From Crotalaria pallida (Eukaryota; Streptophyta; Magnoliopsida; Fabales; Fabaceae), in assembly GCA_037953625.1 (NCBI GenBank), contig CM075651.1, forward strand, positions 160,837,501 through 160,901,500: a DNA stretch of 64,000 bases, given 5' to 3'. Shown piece by piece: positions 1 to 10,672 of this stretch. The position numbers and the translations under genes were made by a program. The notes under the pieces were generated by a model that worked only from the letters and a program-made list of their open reading frames with translations, was not told the origin of the DNA and ran no database searches. Position 1 is the first letter of the stretch. Each line of letters starts with the position of its first letter.

Positions 1-60
1 TGTTTCGTCCACTCGAATTATAAACAAAACTAACTAATTTTATGCTTATTAAAAATGTTA

Positions 61-333
61 CTTCTTCCGTCCCTAAATATAAAGCTCCCTTGACACTTTT
101 ATTTTGTCCCTATTTATAAAGCCTCATACTAATTTTCAATGATCATTAATTACCTTTTTCCACAAACATCCTTATTTATTTTACACTTTTTACATTCTCA
201 ATAATATTAATAGGGGTAATTTTGAAATTACATATCAAAATTTCACATTTTCAATACAATTAACTAAATTATTTCACTTTCTTAATGGACGTGAAATCCC
301 CCAAAGAGGCTTTATATTTAGGGACGGAGGGAG
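61..333. mobile_element. Stowaway-like MITE (non-autonomous Tc1/mariner)
   Basis: The ends are inverted repeats: CTTCTTCCGTCCCTAAATAT on the left and the complement of TTTAGGGACGGAGGGAG on the right. Both ends are flanked by TA (59-60 and 334-335). A 273-bp size, CTCCCTCCGTCC-type termini and a TA target duplication are the Stowaway hallmarks. It has no coding capacity. Confidence 0.8.
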
Positions 334-338
334 TAATT

Positions 339-560
339 AATTGTATTTAATTTTCTAAAAATTTATAAAAGAAATGAGGTATTTTAGAAAAGTTACATTG
401 GGAATGAAACAAAAATTAAATAAGATAACAATTTTCTAAGGATATTTTAGAAAAGTAGCATTGGGAATGAAATAATATTTAAGAAAGTTGGTTAATTTGG
501 CTATATTTTAAATCAAAAGAAATATGATTTTTTTTTCTTATATTTTAAGCCGGAAGGAGT
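339..560. repeat. Degenerate Stowaway-like remnant
   Basis: The right end reads GCCGGAAGGAGTATA, like a decayed Stowaway terminus. Inside, the phrase around 'attttagaaaagt..cattgggaatga' occurs twice, about 60 bp apart. The left end is not recognisable. Weakly supported. Confidence 0.3.
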
Positions 561-1894
561 ATATACTAGCATTGACAAGCACACCCGGGCCCATATTTGT
601 TCACCTACTTTCCTATTTTTGTATTTTTGATATAATGAATATATTTGTATGTATAGATATAATTATTAACATTTTTTATACTTTAAATATGATTTCACTT
701 TGAAACAACCTCATAAAAAAATTTGGGTGGCAACAACAATCAACTGCGAAAGCATAAAAATATACCGTAAAACAGGAAACTTAATGCTATAGATTAATAA
801 TATAGATATTAGAATGCACTTTATAAGACGATTTTTGTTCAAAAGAAGTAATTATAAGAGATGAGAAAAAGGATAGAAAACAAAAATCAAAACACAAGGC
901 ATAGGTTGAATGAACTCGTGTTTTTAAAATATCGGAATGAACTATGTGAAAAAGAAAAAAGACTGTTTTCCAAAACTGTAAAGAGAGGTTTTTAATTTTT
1001 TTTTTTAAACATATAAAAGTCAGGTAAACAAAATATAACACAACATTATTTCAGGAGAAGTAGTTTTAGTTGCTATATCTCTTTGTGCCAAAATGTAGTT
1101 ACGTATGAAACTGAAAATCAGCGGTTTTAATTTTTAATTTTTGAAATAGCAACAGTTACATTCCAAAATATCTCTGATCCATCCGAAGCAGCAGCATCAT
1201 TCTGTTTTTTTAGGATTGTCTATCTAATTGATTTTTTGCAATTTTAGTTAACATAAATTAGATTATTTCAATTTAGTACATTTGATTTTCTTAAACAATT
1301 TTGACATTATTAAATAATTACACAGTAATAATATAGGTGGTAATAAAATTGGTCCAAAAGTACAGCAATAACCCAAAATTAAGTTATATAATAAAAATAT
1401 TCATAAATATATTGCTTGTAAAATTGCTTGAGGGTTTGGCATACCTTTGTAACGTGGTGCAGCACTATTAATGTCATGGGAGTTTTTGGTTGTTAGGAGT
1501 TGAATAAGCTGCTCCCCCATTTCCCGTTCCCATTATACATGCACAGTTATGATAGCATATTTAGAGATAGAGATATCTTCTCTCTCTCTCTCTCTCTATT
1601 TAGGATTGTCTAATGTCTATCAATCTATAACCTCCGATCCATCCGAAGCAACAACATCATTCCGTTTTTTTGGATAATAACCGACGTAACGGAACCTTCT
1701 CTTCTTCATGGCAGCAACAATAATAACAACAACGACAACATGCGTTTAGGTTTCTTCTCTTTTTGTCAGAATTTGATGCTGCCTGCCTTGGCTTGCTTCT
1801 CTTCTCTTCCCTTCTCTTAACTTAGCGGGTAATAAGGTAGGTAATTTATATTATTATTATTACCAATTCCCATTCCAATTCATATGCGATGTCA

Positions 1895-1937
<43 letters not shown>

Positions 1938-2692
1938 TGTGTAGGTGTATTCTTATTCTCCCTTTTTTAATTTTAATAATAATTTAAATTCATCTCTTGA
2001 TTGATTGAAAGATATTTGATCCCATTGCATGGAACAATCAAATTAATTAATTATAATAATAAATAGTAATAAATAGAGACATAGCAAGGAAGTTGTCACA
2101 TAGAGACAGAGGATGTCATCCATGTCTTTTCTAAACTACAATTCTTGGGTTGTTCTTGCTTGTGTTTATTTCTTCAACACAAAGTATAGTAGTTTGTTAG
2201 TTGTTACTTAATTAGGTTCATTTCTTTCTTTCTTCTTCTGGGTTTGGCTTTGAATAGCAACCAGCTCAGCTCCTTCTACACTACTAAGTACTGCTACCTC
2301 TGGTTTTATATATCTGTTTGCTTGGAGGGAAAAATAATTGTTTTTATTTAGTTGTCTTTTTATGAGTTCAACAAGTATTAATAGTAAGTCTTTTTCATTT
2401 ATGTTCTTACATATTCAATCTTTGAACTTTAAAATCGTTTTGTTATGTTTTTTTAATGTGTGACTTCCCTTTTGTGTTTGACATATTTCTCTCTTATTAA
2501 TTCTAATCAAATTTTGTTAACATGTCGCATCGGAATATGTGATATTAGAAATGCAAATATTTAATACTTGTATTTTTTCAAAATTATCCTTGTATTTTTA
2601 GAATAATGTAATTAAATATTATTAAAAATTTAAATATGATATTAAAAAAAATCCTAAAATGCCTTACATATAAAATCGGTAGGAATATTTAT
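561..2692. other. Intergenic AT-rich tract with a local direct repeat
   Basis: No supportable gene. A segment beginning 'gatccatccgaagca' occurs near 1176-1228 and again near 1636-1672. The neighbouring phrase 'ttaggattgtcta' is shared but lies on opposite sides of the two copies, so this is an imperfect local duplication. CT-rich stretches at about 1575-1600 and 1795-1820 look like leader or promoter sequence, but no start codon with a sensible frame follows. Confidence 0.4.
1897..1937. repeat. ATT trinucleotide microsatellite
   Basis: An uninterrupted run of about 13-14 ATT units. Tracts like this are usually length-variable between individuals. Confidence 0.9.
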
Positions 2693-2728
2693 TTGTTATT
2701 ATTTCCCTCCAAGCATCCATTACATGCA

Positions 2729-2738
2729 TTTATATAGG
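2729..2738 (+). promoter_or_regulatory. Putative TATA box of LEA_2 copy 1
   Basis: The sequence TTTATATAGG lies upstream of the gene in a block conserved between both copies. In the second copy the same site reads TTCATATAGG (near 7368). It is 175 bp from the ATG in copy 2 but about 525 bp in copy 1 because of the intervening insertion. Inferred from sequence only. Confidence 0.4.
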
Positions 2739-2810
2739 AAAGCCGGCCAAAAGGAAAAAAAAAATTCTGCCTCAAAGTAATATAGTACAAGGTATGATAT
2801 CGATATTAGG

Positions 2811-3146
2811 GAGTACTCTCTCCTTATTCTATTTATAACTTGCATTTCCAAAAAAAAAAAAAATTGGTTCCATTTATAAGTTACTGTATTTTGCAACTTG
2901 ATATCCGGCCGGTCCATTGGGTCACGAGGGGTTCCGGGGTTAAAGTTTTATTCATCTCACAACATTGATGCAGGAGATCAAACCATGTTCGCCTTATCAA
3001 GTGCAGCCCGACACCACTACACCTAACAGCTCGTTGGTAATTATTTTGTATTTGATGATAAAATATTTTTTTAAAATTTTAAAGAACTTAACTACACTCC
3101 TTTCGTCTCGGTAAAATAGTAAAGTATGATCTCTAATAAAGAAGTA
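2811..3146. mobile_element. Composite insertion in the LEA_2 copy 1 leader region
   Basis: Copy 2 has only a few bases between 'cgatattagg' and 'tatatcatgaatg'; copy 1 has about 336 bp there. The left edge (GAGTACTCTCTCCTTATTC) and an inner CTCCTTTCGTCTCGG resemble decayed Stowaway termini. The middle (about 2915-3045) resembles a SINE, so this may be a SINE inside a MITE. Confidence 0.55.
2915..3045 (-). mobile_element. Possible tRNA-derived SINE
   Basis: Read on the minus strand, TAGGTGTAGTGGTGTCGG resembles a pol III A box and, about 40 bp on, GGTTTGATCTCC resembles a B box. No clear target duplication was found, so this is tentative. Confidence 0.4.
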
Positions 3147-3256
3147 TTATATATCATGAATGTCATTATAATATTATTATACTCATTTTATATGTAACTT
3201 CATTCCCATCTTGCTTGATGATAATGTAGACCGATAACTAAGAAGGAATTAGCATA

Positions 3257-3838
3257 ATGAAAGCAGGAGGATCAAGTAAGGGGATGAAAGTGTGGCTGGT
3301 GGTGACAAGTGCTGTGATCGCAATTGTATTACTATTTGTAATACTCGGATTGACGGTTTTCAAACCCAAGCATGCCATTACCACAGTGGACTCGGCAACA
3401 CTAAAGGACTTGGACATGAACATAGATGTATTGAAACTAAGGGCAGATTTGAATGTGACACTGGATTTGGATGCCTCAGTTAAGAACCCGAATAAGGTGG
3501 GATTCAAGTACTCTGACAGCATTGCCCATCTCAACTACAGAGGGCAGCTGATAGGAGAAGTCCCTCTCCCTGCTGGAGAGATTTCTTCTGATGAGACCAA
3601 AGGATTCAACCTCACCCTCACTGTTATGGCTGACCGTTTGCTCTCTAATTCACAAGTTTATTCTGATGTCAGAAATGGTACATTGCCCCTCAACACTTTC
3701 TTGAAAATTTCTGGCAAAGTTAACGTCTTAGGCTTTATAAAGGTCCATTTGGTTTCGTCAACGTCTTGTGATTACGCGGTTAATCTTTCAAACAGAACGG
3801 TTGAAAAGCAAAAGTGCCAATACAAGACCAAACTTTGA
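3257..3838 (+). CDS. LEA_2-domain membrane protein (NDR1/HIN1-like), copy 1
   Basis: An intronless gene for a 193-residue late-embryogenesis-abundant group 2 (LEA_2) protein. A short basic N-terminus precedes one hydrophobic segment (about residues 13-36, rich in V, I and L), followed by a LEA_2 beta-sandwich region (about 60-165) and a conserved C-terminal CxYKTKL end. Several N-glycosylation sequons (NVT, NLT, NGT, NLS, NRT) fit a type II topology with the C-terminal domain in the secretory lumen or outside the cell. Relatives are described as LEA hydroxyproline-rich glycoprotein-like or NHL proteins of the plasma membrane, often linked to stress or defence; the molecular activity is not established. 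The ATG is the first in frame and matches the paralogue at 7545, with which it is roughly 85-90 percent identical by eye. A MITE lies about 110 bp after the stop codon. Confidence 0.93.
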   Translation: MKAGGSSKGMKVWLVVTSAVIAIVLLFVILGLTVFKPKHAITTVDSATLKDLDMNIDVLKLRADLNVTLDLDASVKNPNKVGFKYSDSIAHLNYRGQLIGEVPLPAGEISSDETKGFNLTLTVMADRLLSNSQVYSDVRNGTLPLNTFLKISGKVNVLGFIKVHLVSSTSCDYAVNLSNRTVEKQKCQYKTKL

Positions 3839-3947
3839 TTGTTCATATTTTTAATTTAGGAGTGAATTGAACCTATACTCAACGTTACTAGAGTATATAG
3901 GTATTAATTCAATTTTTAGTTTATTTATGTTTCGCTTGTAAGTTGTA

Positions 3948-4236
3948 CTTCCTCCGTCCCATTATCTTGGTAAAAGTCAAACGAGAATATATGTTTAATA
4001 TAATGCATAATTCATTCATTAATTATAAATTCATATTATACAAATTTTCATATCATTACAATTAATACATATTATTGCAATATTACCTCCAAAAAAATCA
4101 TTAAATATGTTTTCCTTGCTTACTTATCAATAATCGATACAGTATACAATTTTTAAGATTTTTCATTTATTTTTTTACTTTAAAATGGGATAAAATTTTT
4201 TGCATTTTTTTTACCAAAATAATGAGACGGAGGAAG
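3948..4236. mobile_element. Stowaway-like MITE in the 3' flank of LEA_2 copy 1
   Basis: The termini CTTCCTCCGTCCCATTAT and its near-complement at the right end (ATAATGAGACGGAGGAAG) are flanked by TA at 3946-3947 and 4237-4238. The paralogous flank near 8225 lacks it (reading 'cgcttgtgacagagat'), which gives an empty-site comparison. Confidence 0.88.
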
Positions 4237-4675
4237 TAACAGAGATATGTATCACGCTCTGCTCCTAGAAATTTATATTTTATAATCATCTCCATTTTCA
4301 TGTTACGTACTTAACCATAAAGCTTGCTTGCTTCGTTAAGTTAACCTCTATCTGTTTGTTTCTGCTAACTGTTTTCAATTGTTATTATTATGTAATTACT
4401 TGTGATGTCTTTCATTCCCTTCTTTTTGTACTCTTGTTAAGGTATTGGTACCTTCCTTGCTAGCTCATAAGTGAATAAGTGGTAGTAGTATGTTTTTGAA
4501 TGGGATGCATTTATACATAAATATATTTGTTGCTACATTTAAGTCCGATTAGAGCATGCGTAATTAATAGCTTCACCATTTATTAATTCACCAACATGCT
4601 GAATTCGTCAATAGATCGAAGAATCTTTGGGGTTCCAATTGGTCTAAGTCTAACACTTGTGATAGCTAAAGAGAG

Positions 4676-7317
4676 CTAGTTGTACACTTAAGTTATTGGA
4701 AATTAGCTTCTTCTGGTTAAGATTTCGTCCTCATTTGCTAGATAACATAATGTTGAATGCAGTGTCCAATTGCCAATTAAGTTCAGTTGTTAGCGTGTTC
4801 ATGACTAACACAAAGAAGATTCCATTAACCTATCTCTATTCTATGGTAGGCTAGGTTTTTGTTGGGTAAACTGGCAGAAATGTTGAAATAAGTTTTACAG
4901 ATCAGAGGGTAGATAGGATTTCCATTAAGAAGAGAATTTTACGAGATACAGTACTACAATAGTTACTATTTGCTAGGTAAATAATCAATCAACGTGATCA
5001 TATTATTGCTTGTGTCTCCTATAATCAGTTTGATTGGTTAGGATATGAAGTGTGAGTGCACAAATTCAAACCTTGGAATTGTGCTATAAAGAAACGGATT
5101 TTAAAAGAAAATGTTTTTCCGAAAATGATTTTTAAAAGAATAAAAAAATTTCTTATTTTTTTCCTTTTGCCTTTTTCTATATTTTTCTTTTTCGAGGAAG
5201 GACAAAATTGAGTATCCACAATCGTTTGAGTACCTCTAAATTTATAATATTGTTGTTTAGATAGAATAGACGTGCAAATTCAGAGAGTTTGCTTCGTCCC
5301 TGTCAAAATGGTCCTAACTCTTAACTAAATGAAGAAAGATTGCCTACCTCTGCTCTTAGCTCACCTTACATATATTCACCTTCACTCCTAACCGAATTCC
5401 CATTATTGCCCCTTTCCCATTACCATTGTGGTGTAGGTAACTTGCCCTTAGTGTAAGCATTGATTTCCCTTTTATACTTTCCCATTTGCATTTCATAATA
5501 ACAGAGGTATAAGAATATCACTTTTATTTTTTAATTGGGAATTAATTTGATGTCATTTTTTATAATCGGGAATCATATTAACGTTATTTTTGTTTAGATG
5601 TCCAATCTTGTTTTCAAAATTATTACTCATTATCAACGAGGGATAGGAAAGAAAATGATATCCGAAGATGGAAAATGGAAGAGTACTCTCAGCTTCGCTA
5701 TCATCCCTAAATCAAAACACTTATACTTGTATTTTTTCAAGAAATAATAACCATTTTAAAATGCTAAGGTTGAGGTTAACGAACCATTAAATTTATCATT
5801 TGCCATAAAATATAATCATGATGAGTAGATAATTATCTTCCGTCCTTGAAGCTAGATTTTTGGTCCGTATTCCTTGCGGAATCACCGATATCCCCAAGAG
5901 CACCCTTAATACCAGGGAGCTCTTGAGACTAATTTGGAGCGAGCTGTGTGGCTGACTCTCCCAGCGAGATGTTTTTAGTGGGAATCGAACCCGGAGCTAT
6001 TAGCACTCGTGTCTCATTCCCAAGATTTCAGTTGGCATCTTACACGAACTGAACCGTCTTGAAGCTAGATTAAGAAGCTCGATTTTGATTAAATTTAAGT
6101 AATTGAAGTGTCATGTCATTCACTCATTCCACTACCATTTCTAATTTTCTGCCTTTGAGTCCCACGTTTGTTGGTTTCATTTCCCCACTCCCACATCACA
6201 GTCCTCCCTCATCGCTTGATAAGATCAACCCCCAAATTCTCCCAAAGCCCTAATCGATGCCACCACCATTCTGACTCACAACCCGTCAGACGCCGTCGCC
6301 ACCACCTTACCTTACCTTACGCTGGTTCGAGCCCTGCTCTTCAACTTGTTTTGCTTCTTCAGCTTTTTCTTCTATTTTTCATTTTCAATTGCAAATTCTA
6401 ACTCTTTAATTCTTTCTAATATGCTATAGAGACAATTACCGTTCACTCTATTATCATTAACTTAACTTGAATATGATTTTCACACTGTTACAACAAGACT
6501 AAGCAATTTTTAGGGTAGTGATTTGTGAATATGTAACTTGTTTTACATAGCAGCAAAGCAAAGTAATATACAAGATAATTTTTAGGAAAAATGGGTTTAA
6601 TAAATTTGATCTTGTTGATGATGGGTGCTGGTATTTTTTATTATTCGAAGCTTTCGATTTTTGATTTCTGGGTCTCCTTCTTATCCTTTGTTTGATCCCA
6701 TAATTTAATTATGTTACCATGAGGATGAAGCTTGATACCCGTTCCTCAACACACCTCTCTAGCAATAGGATTGATCTGTGTCCAAAGAGACAGATCAAAA
6801 TAGAAACAGAACGGAGAGAGTATCATTCCTATAAGACAAATGAATCATTCCTTTTTTTTTTTTGTTGTTGCTAGCTGATTCAGGAATTGTAATGACTAAT
6901 GACTAAGTACTCTGTTTTAAAAGCGGCTTGATACTTTCAACTGTAGGTCCAAGCCAAGCAAAACCACCTATTCTTTTAATTTGCTTTGCTTACCATAAGA
7001 ATTGATTATTTTGATGTCAACTAGTTTTTTTGTGTGTCTGTGTATCGATGGCTCTAAATGTAAAGAAATCTAAAAGATGCTGATGAGATGATGAAAGCCC
7101 CAATGGATAATTCAGATAGACACTAAGTGTTACCAAAAACTTAACAGTACCAACTACAACAACAACCACCAAGTGATATATGGTGCATTAGCACATTTTA
7201 CCCTCTAAATAAATCCCCTTTTGGCCGGCCGTTTAAGACTTCAGGGAACTATCGTTTCTAGTTTCTACATTTTACAGTAAACTTTGAATCTCCCAAGTGA
7301 TATGTTCATATAAACTG
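4676..7317. other. Spacer between the two LEA_2 copies
   Basis: No convincing gene. It holds one SINE (5859-6057). A C-rich patch at 6160-6340 could pass for a 5' leader or a decayed coding scrap: a 77-codon frame there has no recognisable domain. The rest is AT-rich unique-looking sequence. Confidence 0.5.
5859..6057 (-). mobile_element. tRNA-derived SINE, family B
   Basis: Flanked by a perfect 14-bp target duplication CTTGAAGCTAGATT (5845-5858 and 6058-6071). On the minus strand an A-box-like segment near the head (TTCGTGTAAGATGCC) is followed by a B box inside GGGTTCGATTCCCACT. Relatives with the same body lie at 37980-38174 and 52921-53132. Confidence 0.85.
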
Positions 7318-8675
7318 AGACACTTATTTATTTGTTATTATTTCCCTCCGAGCATCCATTACATGCATTCATATAGGAAAGCCAGCCAAAATGAAAAAAG
7401 ATTCTGCCTCAAAGTAATATACTTTGTATGATATCGATATTAGGTACTACTGTATATCATGAATGACATTATATTCGTTTTATCTGAAACTTCCCATTTT
7501 GCTTGATGATAATGTAGACTGATAACTAAGAAGGAATTAGCATAATGAAAGCAGGAGGATCGGGTAAGGGGATGAAAGTATGCATGGTGGTGACAAGTGT
7601 TGTGATCGCAATCGTATTGCTATTTGTAATACTAGGATTGACGGTTTTCAAAGCCAAGCATCCCGTTACAACAGTGGACTCGGTGACGCTAAAGGACTTG
7701 GATGTGAACTTAGATATATTGAAACTAAGGGTAGATTTGAATGTGACACTGGATGTGGATGCCTCAGTGAAGAACCCGAATAAGGTGGGATTCAAATACT
7801 CGGACAGCACTGCCCACCTCAACTACAGAGGGCAGCTGATAGGGGAAGTCCCTCTCCCTGCCGGAGAGATTTCTTCCGATGAGACCAAGGGATTCAACCT
7901 CACCCTCACCATTATGGCTGACCGTTTGCTCTCCAATTCCCAAGTTTACTCCGATGTTACATCTGGTACATTGCCCCTGAACACTTTCTTGAAAATTTCT
8001 GGCAAGGTTAGCATCTTAGGCTTTATAAAGGTCCATGTGGTTTCCTCCTCATCTTGTGATTTTGCAGTTAATCTTTCAAACAGAACAGTTGGGAAGCAAG
8101 AGTGCCAATACAAGACCAAACTTTGATTGTTCATATTTTTAATTTAGGAGTGAGTCTAGACTCACCATTACTAGAGTATATAGGTATTAATTCAATTTTT
8201 AATTTATCTGCTAATATGTTTCGCTTGTGACAGAGATCTGTATCTCCCTCTCTATTCTCTCTCACGCTTCGCTCCTAGGAATTTATTTTTTGTAATCATC
8301 CCCATTTTCCTGTTACTTAACCATAATGCTTGCTGGCTTCATTAAGTTAACCTCTATTTGTTTCTGCTAACTGTTTTCAATCGTTATTATGTAATTACTT
8401 GTGATGTCTCTCATTCCCTTCTTTTTGTACTCTTGTTAAGGTATTGGTACCTTGCTTGCTAACATGTTTTATTTGGCTGGCTCATAACTTCTGTAGTATT
8501 TTTTTGTATCAGATGCATTTATACATAAATATATCTGTTGCTATTTATAATTCCAATTAGAGCATATCTAATTAATAGCTTCACCAGTGATTAATTCACC
8601 AGTTGCAATGCTGAATTCGTCAATAGATCGAAGAATCTTTGGGGTTCCACTTGGTCTAACACTTGTGATAGCTAA
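7318..8675 (+). repeat. LEA_2 duplication unit, copy 2
   Basis: The uninterrupted partner of 2693-4675, in the same orientation. It lacks both insertions seen in copy 1 and so shows the ancestral or empty state of each site. Confidence 0.85.
7545..8126 (+). CDS. LEA_2-domain membrane protein (NDR1/HIN1-like), copy 2
   Basis: The second intronless LEA_2 gene, 193 residues, same architecture as the copy at 3257. It has a basic N-terminus, a hydrophobic anchor at about residues 13-36, the LEA_2 domain with the conserved core SVKNPNKVGFKYSDS, the segment TIMADRLLSNSQVYSDV, and the QYKTKL C-terminus. Differences from copy 1 are conservative and scattered, with no stop or frameshift, so both look functional. 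The predicted place is the plasma membrane or ER with the LEA_2 domain outside the cytosol. The family is associated with stress and pathogen responses; no specific substrate or partner can be read from the sequence. The promoter block matches copy 1 but without the 336-bp insertion, so expression may differ between copies. Confidence 0.93.
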   Translation: MKAGGSGKGMKVCMVVTSVVIAIVLLFVILGLTVFKAKHPVTTVDSVTLKDLDVNLDILKLRVDLNVTLDVDASVKNPNKVGFKYSDSTAHLNYRGQLIGEVPLPAGEISSDETKGFNLTLTIMADRLLSNSQVYSDVTSGTLPLNTFLKISGKVSILGFIKVHVVSSSSCDFAVNLSNRTVGKQECQYKTKL

Positions 8676-9076
8676 AAAAGCATCCTATATATGAAATAAA
8701 AAATCAATTGACTTGGAAAAACATGACCAATGAGACAAATCAATACTTAAATTTGAACAATAGGAAGTCAACATATGATACCAATATTGAAATTGAAGCT
8801 ATTCAAGCAACACCAAAGAATAATAATCCATGGTGAAGCAAACTAAAAACTAAAAAGTCAAACAGTTTAATATACAATGTATATAGCTGCTACGCCTATG
8901 AGCTTGGTCAGATCCAGTTATTCCCTGTAAGAATGAATCATCTCAAAACACAAGCTAAGCTACAAATTAATGATACCAAAGAACCCGAAGAACATCATAA
9001 TAAGTCGAAGCATGTGTGATGTGTGTCTATCTAGTCTAGATTTCTAGATATATGTATATAAACCTGGCTTCACTAG
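8676..9076. other. Short intergenic tract, probable 3' region of the minus-strand gene
   Basis: AT-rich, no gene seen. The half nearest 9077 probably holds the 3' untranslated region of the minus-strand gene beginning at 9757. Confidence 0.4.
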
Positions 9077-9757
9077 CTAGAATTCAAGCTTCTTGCACAA
9101 TCCTAGTTGAATGTTGTTCCTTTTTATGCTCCCTGGTTTGACTTTCATGGGAGCACCAGGAGAAGCATCAAGCTGCTCTTCTAGGAGGAGGAGCGGGGAA
9201 GAAGGAGGTGGAATCTGACTATCATCCAAATCATATAAGATTTGAGCTGCTGCAGCGGCAAGAACACCTTCCTCGATTTGCATTGAAACAATAACTTGCA
9301 AGAGACACTTGTACACCAATTCAACAATGTCTTCATCTGAAAGAGACTTGGCATCATCCACGTCTTTGCGATGTTGAACAGAGGCATGGGGATCAAAATT
9401 AAGCCGACGAGCAACAATGAGTCTCAATTGATCAAGGTATTTCTTAAGGTTGGGTGCGAGCGGCATGTTGATTTCATGACCAGGTGCAAAGGGGTCAAAA
9501 ACAGCATCCTTAGGTGTATGGGGGCTACGATTGGCATTACCATTATCATTATCATTACCATCATAATCATTGTTGGTGCCTCCTTGGACAAGAGTGAGAG
9601 GGGAATGCAAATCAATAGGAAAATCACCATTCTCTCTAACACTGTCAGGAGTGATAGGAACTACACACTCAGGTAGCAGCTGCTGCTTAGTGGAAACATC
9701 ATCATCACTAATCCCATTCTGTTTCTCACACACATCATCACTTGCTATAGGATTCAT
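9077..9757 (-). CDS. Uncharacterised plant protein with FDPFAPG motif, possible cell-cycle gene
   Basis: One coding exon of 226 codons. I do not recognise a named family. Residues 1-80 are acidic and Asn/Asp-rich, with a run of Asn-Asp-Gly at 62-76. SPHTPKDAVFDPFAPGHE (78-95) looks like the conserved core and includes SP/TP sites a proline-directed kinase could use. Residues 100-125 and 138-178 look helical (KKYLDQLRLIVARRL, then DEDIVELVYKCLLQVIVSM), and the C-terminus is basic. The ATG at 9757 is six bases inside the exon, after an acceptor ending CTACAG. A leader exon ends at the donor at 10117 (AAAAG/GTAAGG) and has no upstream ATG that I found, so the leader contains a roughly 350-bp intron. 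The TATA box and an E2F-like TTTGGCGC lie just upstream, suggesting S-phase expression (inference). Confidence 0.8.
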   Translation of the reverse strand: MNPIASDDVCEKQNGISDDDVSTKQQLLPECVVPITPDSVRENGDFPIDLHSPLTLVQGGTNNDYDGNDNDNGNANRSPHTPKDAVFDPFAPGHEINMPLAPNLKKYLDQLRLIVARRLNFDPHASVQHRKDVDDAKSLSDEDIVELVYKCLLQVIVSMQIEEGVLAAAAAQILYDLDDSQIPPPSSPLLLLEEQLDASPGAPMKVKPGSIKRNNIQLGLCKKLEF

Positions 9758-10116
9758 TAGCAACTGTAGGTATTACAAACATACATATCATTATTATATT
9801 TTAAATGAAATTAAATGGAATCAGGTAGCTAATTTATTGCTTACTTGGCTACAAATCTCATTATTGAAGAATAGATCAAACAAATTTCTCAAATTGACAT
9901 TAGGCACAATATACGCACATGTATATGACTTGCTTTGAAAATAACAAAAAGCTTTAAATTAAAGAGCTAAAACAAACAAACTATAATAATTAAAATAAAG
10001 AAGAGACTGAAATAAAAAATTAAAGATGATAATGAATGCATTGCATAATGAATAACAATAATAATAATAATGAAAAAGAGAAAAAGATTGAGAAAAAGAG
10101 GGAGGGAGTACCTTAC

Positions 10117-10190
10117 CTTTTGCCCTAGAGTGGATGAGTAAGAGAGAGAAAAGGGCGCCGCGGGAGAAATGGGGGATATGAGTGCCAAGA
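10117..10190 (-). other. 5' leader exon of the FDPFAPG gene
   Basis: The minus-strand exon ends at a strong donor (AAAAG/GTAAGGTAC, exon edge 10117). It joins the acceptor next to 9763. The transcription start is placed only by distance from the TATA box at 10213-10219. A CT-rich stretch just upstream of the donor is typical of plant leaders. Confidence 0.5.
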
Positions 10191-10670
10191 AGCGCCAAAA
10201 AACCCTCACTCGTTATATACCCTCTTTGCTCTGGTATCTTATTTTTCCTGATTTATATTACACGTGTCGCTATTTTATTTGCTCCCGACCCTCCACTTCT
10301 TCGATATAGCGGAGGAGGAGAAGGGCCCAGGCCCAACAACAAGTGAATACTTCGCTATCAGTTCGGAGCATAACATAACACAACACTTTGAGTTACTTTC
10401 AATTCCATTCATCCTACATGTGGGAAATGAGTGCTAGGAAGCGCCAAAAAACCCTCACTCATTATATACCCCCTTTGCTCCGGAATTTTATATCCTTGTT
10501 TTAAATTACACGTGTCACTAATTTATTCGCTCCCGATCCCCACTTCTTCGATATAGTGGAGGAGGAGGCGGGGGGCCAAGCCCAACAGCAAGTAAATACT
10601 TCACTGTCAGTTCGAAGCACAACATAAACACTACACTTTGGGTTGTTTTCAATTCCATTCATCCTACGTG
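10171..10670 (-). repeat. Tandem duplication of a 250-bp promoter segment
   Basis: Unit 1 (10171-10420) and unit 2 (10421-10670) align end to end. Both contain the E2F-like GCGCCAAA (10192 and 10441), the TATA box (10213 and 10462), CACGTG (10261 and 10509), the phrase 'cacttcttcgatatag', and 'caattccattcatcctac' at the far end. The distal unit therefore carries a second complete core promoter. Confidence 0.9.
10192..10219 (-). promoter_or_regulatory. Core promoter: TATA box plus E2F-like site
   Basis: On the minus strand, TATATAA (10213-10219) is followed about 20 bases on by TTTGGCGC (10192-10199), an exact match to the E2F consensus TTTSSCGC. A CACGTG G-box-type palindrome lies upstream at 10261-10266. 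E2F sites in plants mark genes of replication and the cell cycle; use of this site is inferred. Confidence 0.55.
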
Positions 10671-10672
10671 GT

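Larger units (their letters stand above)
2693..4675 (+). repeat. LEA_2 duplication unit, copy 1
   Basis: Homology with 7318-8675 starts at 'ttatttgttattatttccct', runs through the promoter, coding region and 3' flank, and fades after 'cacttgtgatagctaaa'. This copy is about 600 bp longer than the other. The excess is mostly two insertions, at 2811-3146 and 3948-4236, so both arrived after the duplication or were lost from copy 2. Confidence 0.85.

Noticed and set aside
6168..6401. 77-codon frame at 6168
   Set aside because: His/Pro/Ser-rich low-complexity translation with no homology I recognise; possibly a leader remnant.
9570..9938. 122-codon plus-strand frame opposite the FDPFAPG gene
   Set aside because: Antisense shadow of a gene with better-supported coding character on the minus strand.
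10117..10209. N-terminal extension of the FDPFAPG protein into the leader exon
   Set aside because: The frame is open but has no ATG (only GTG/TTG), and the first part lies at or upstream of the expected transcription start.
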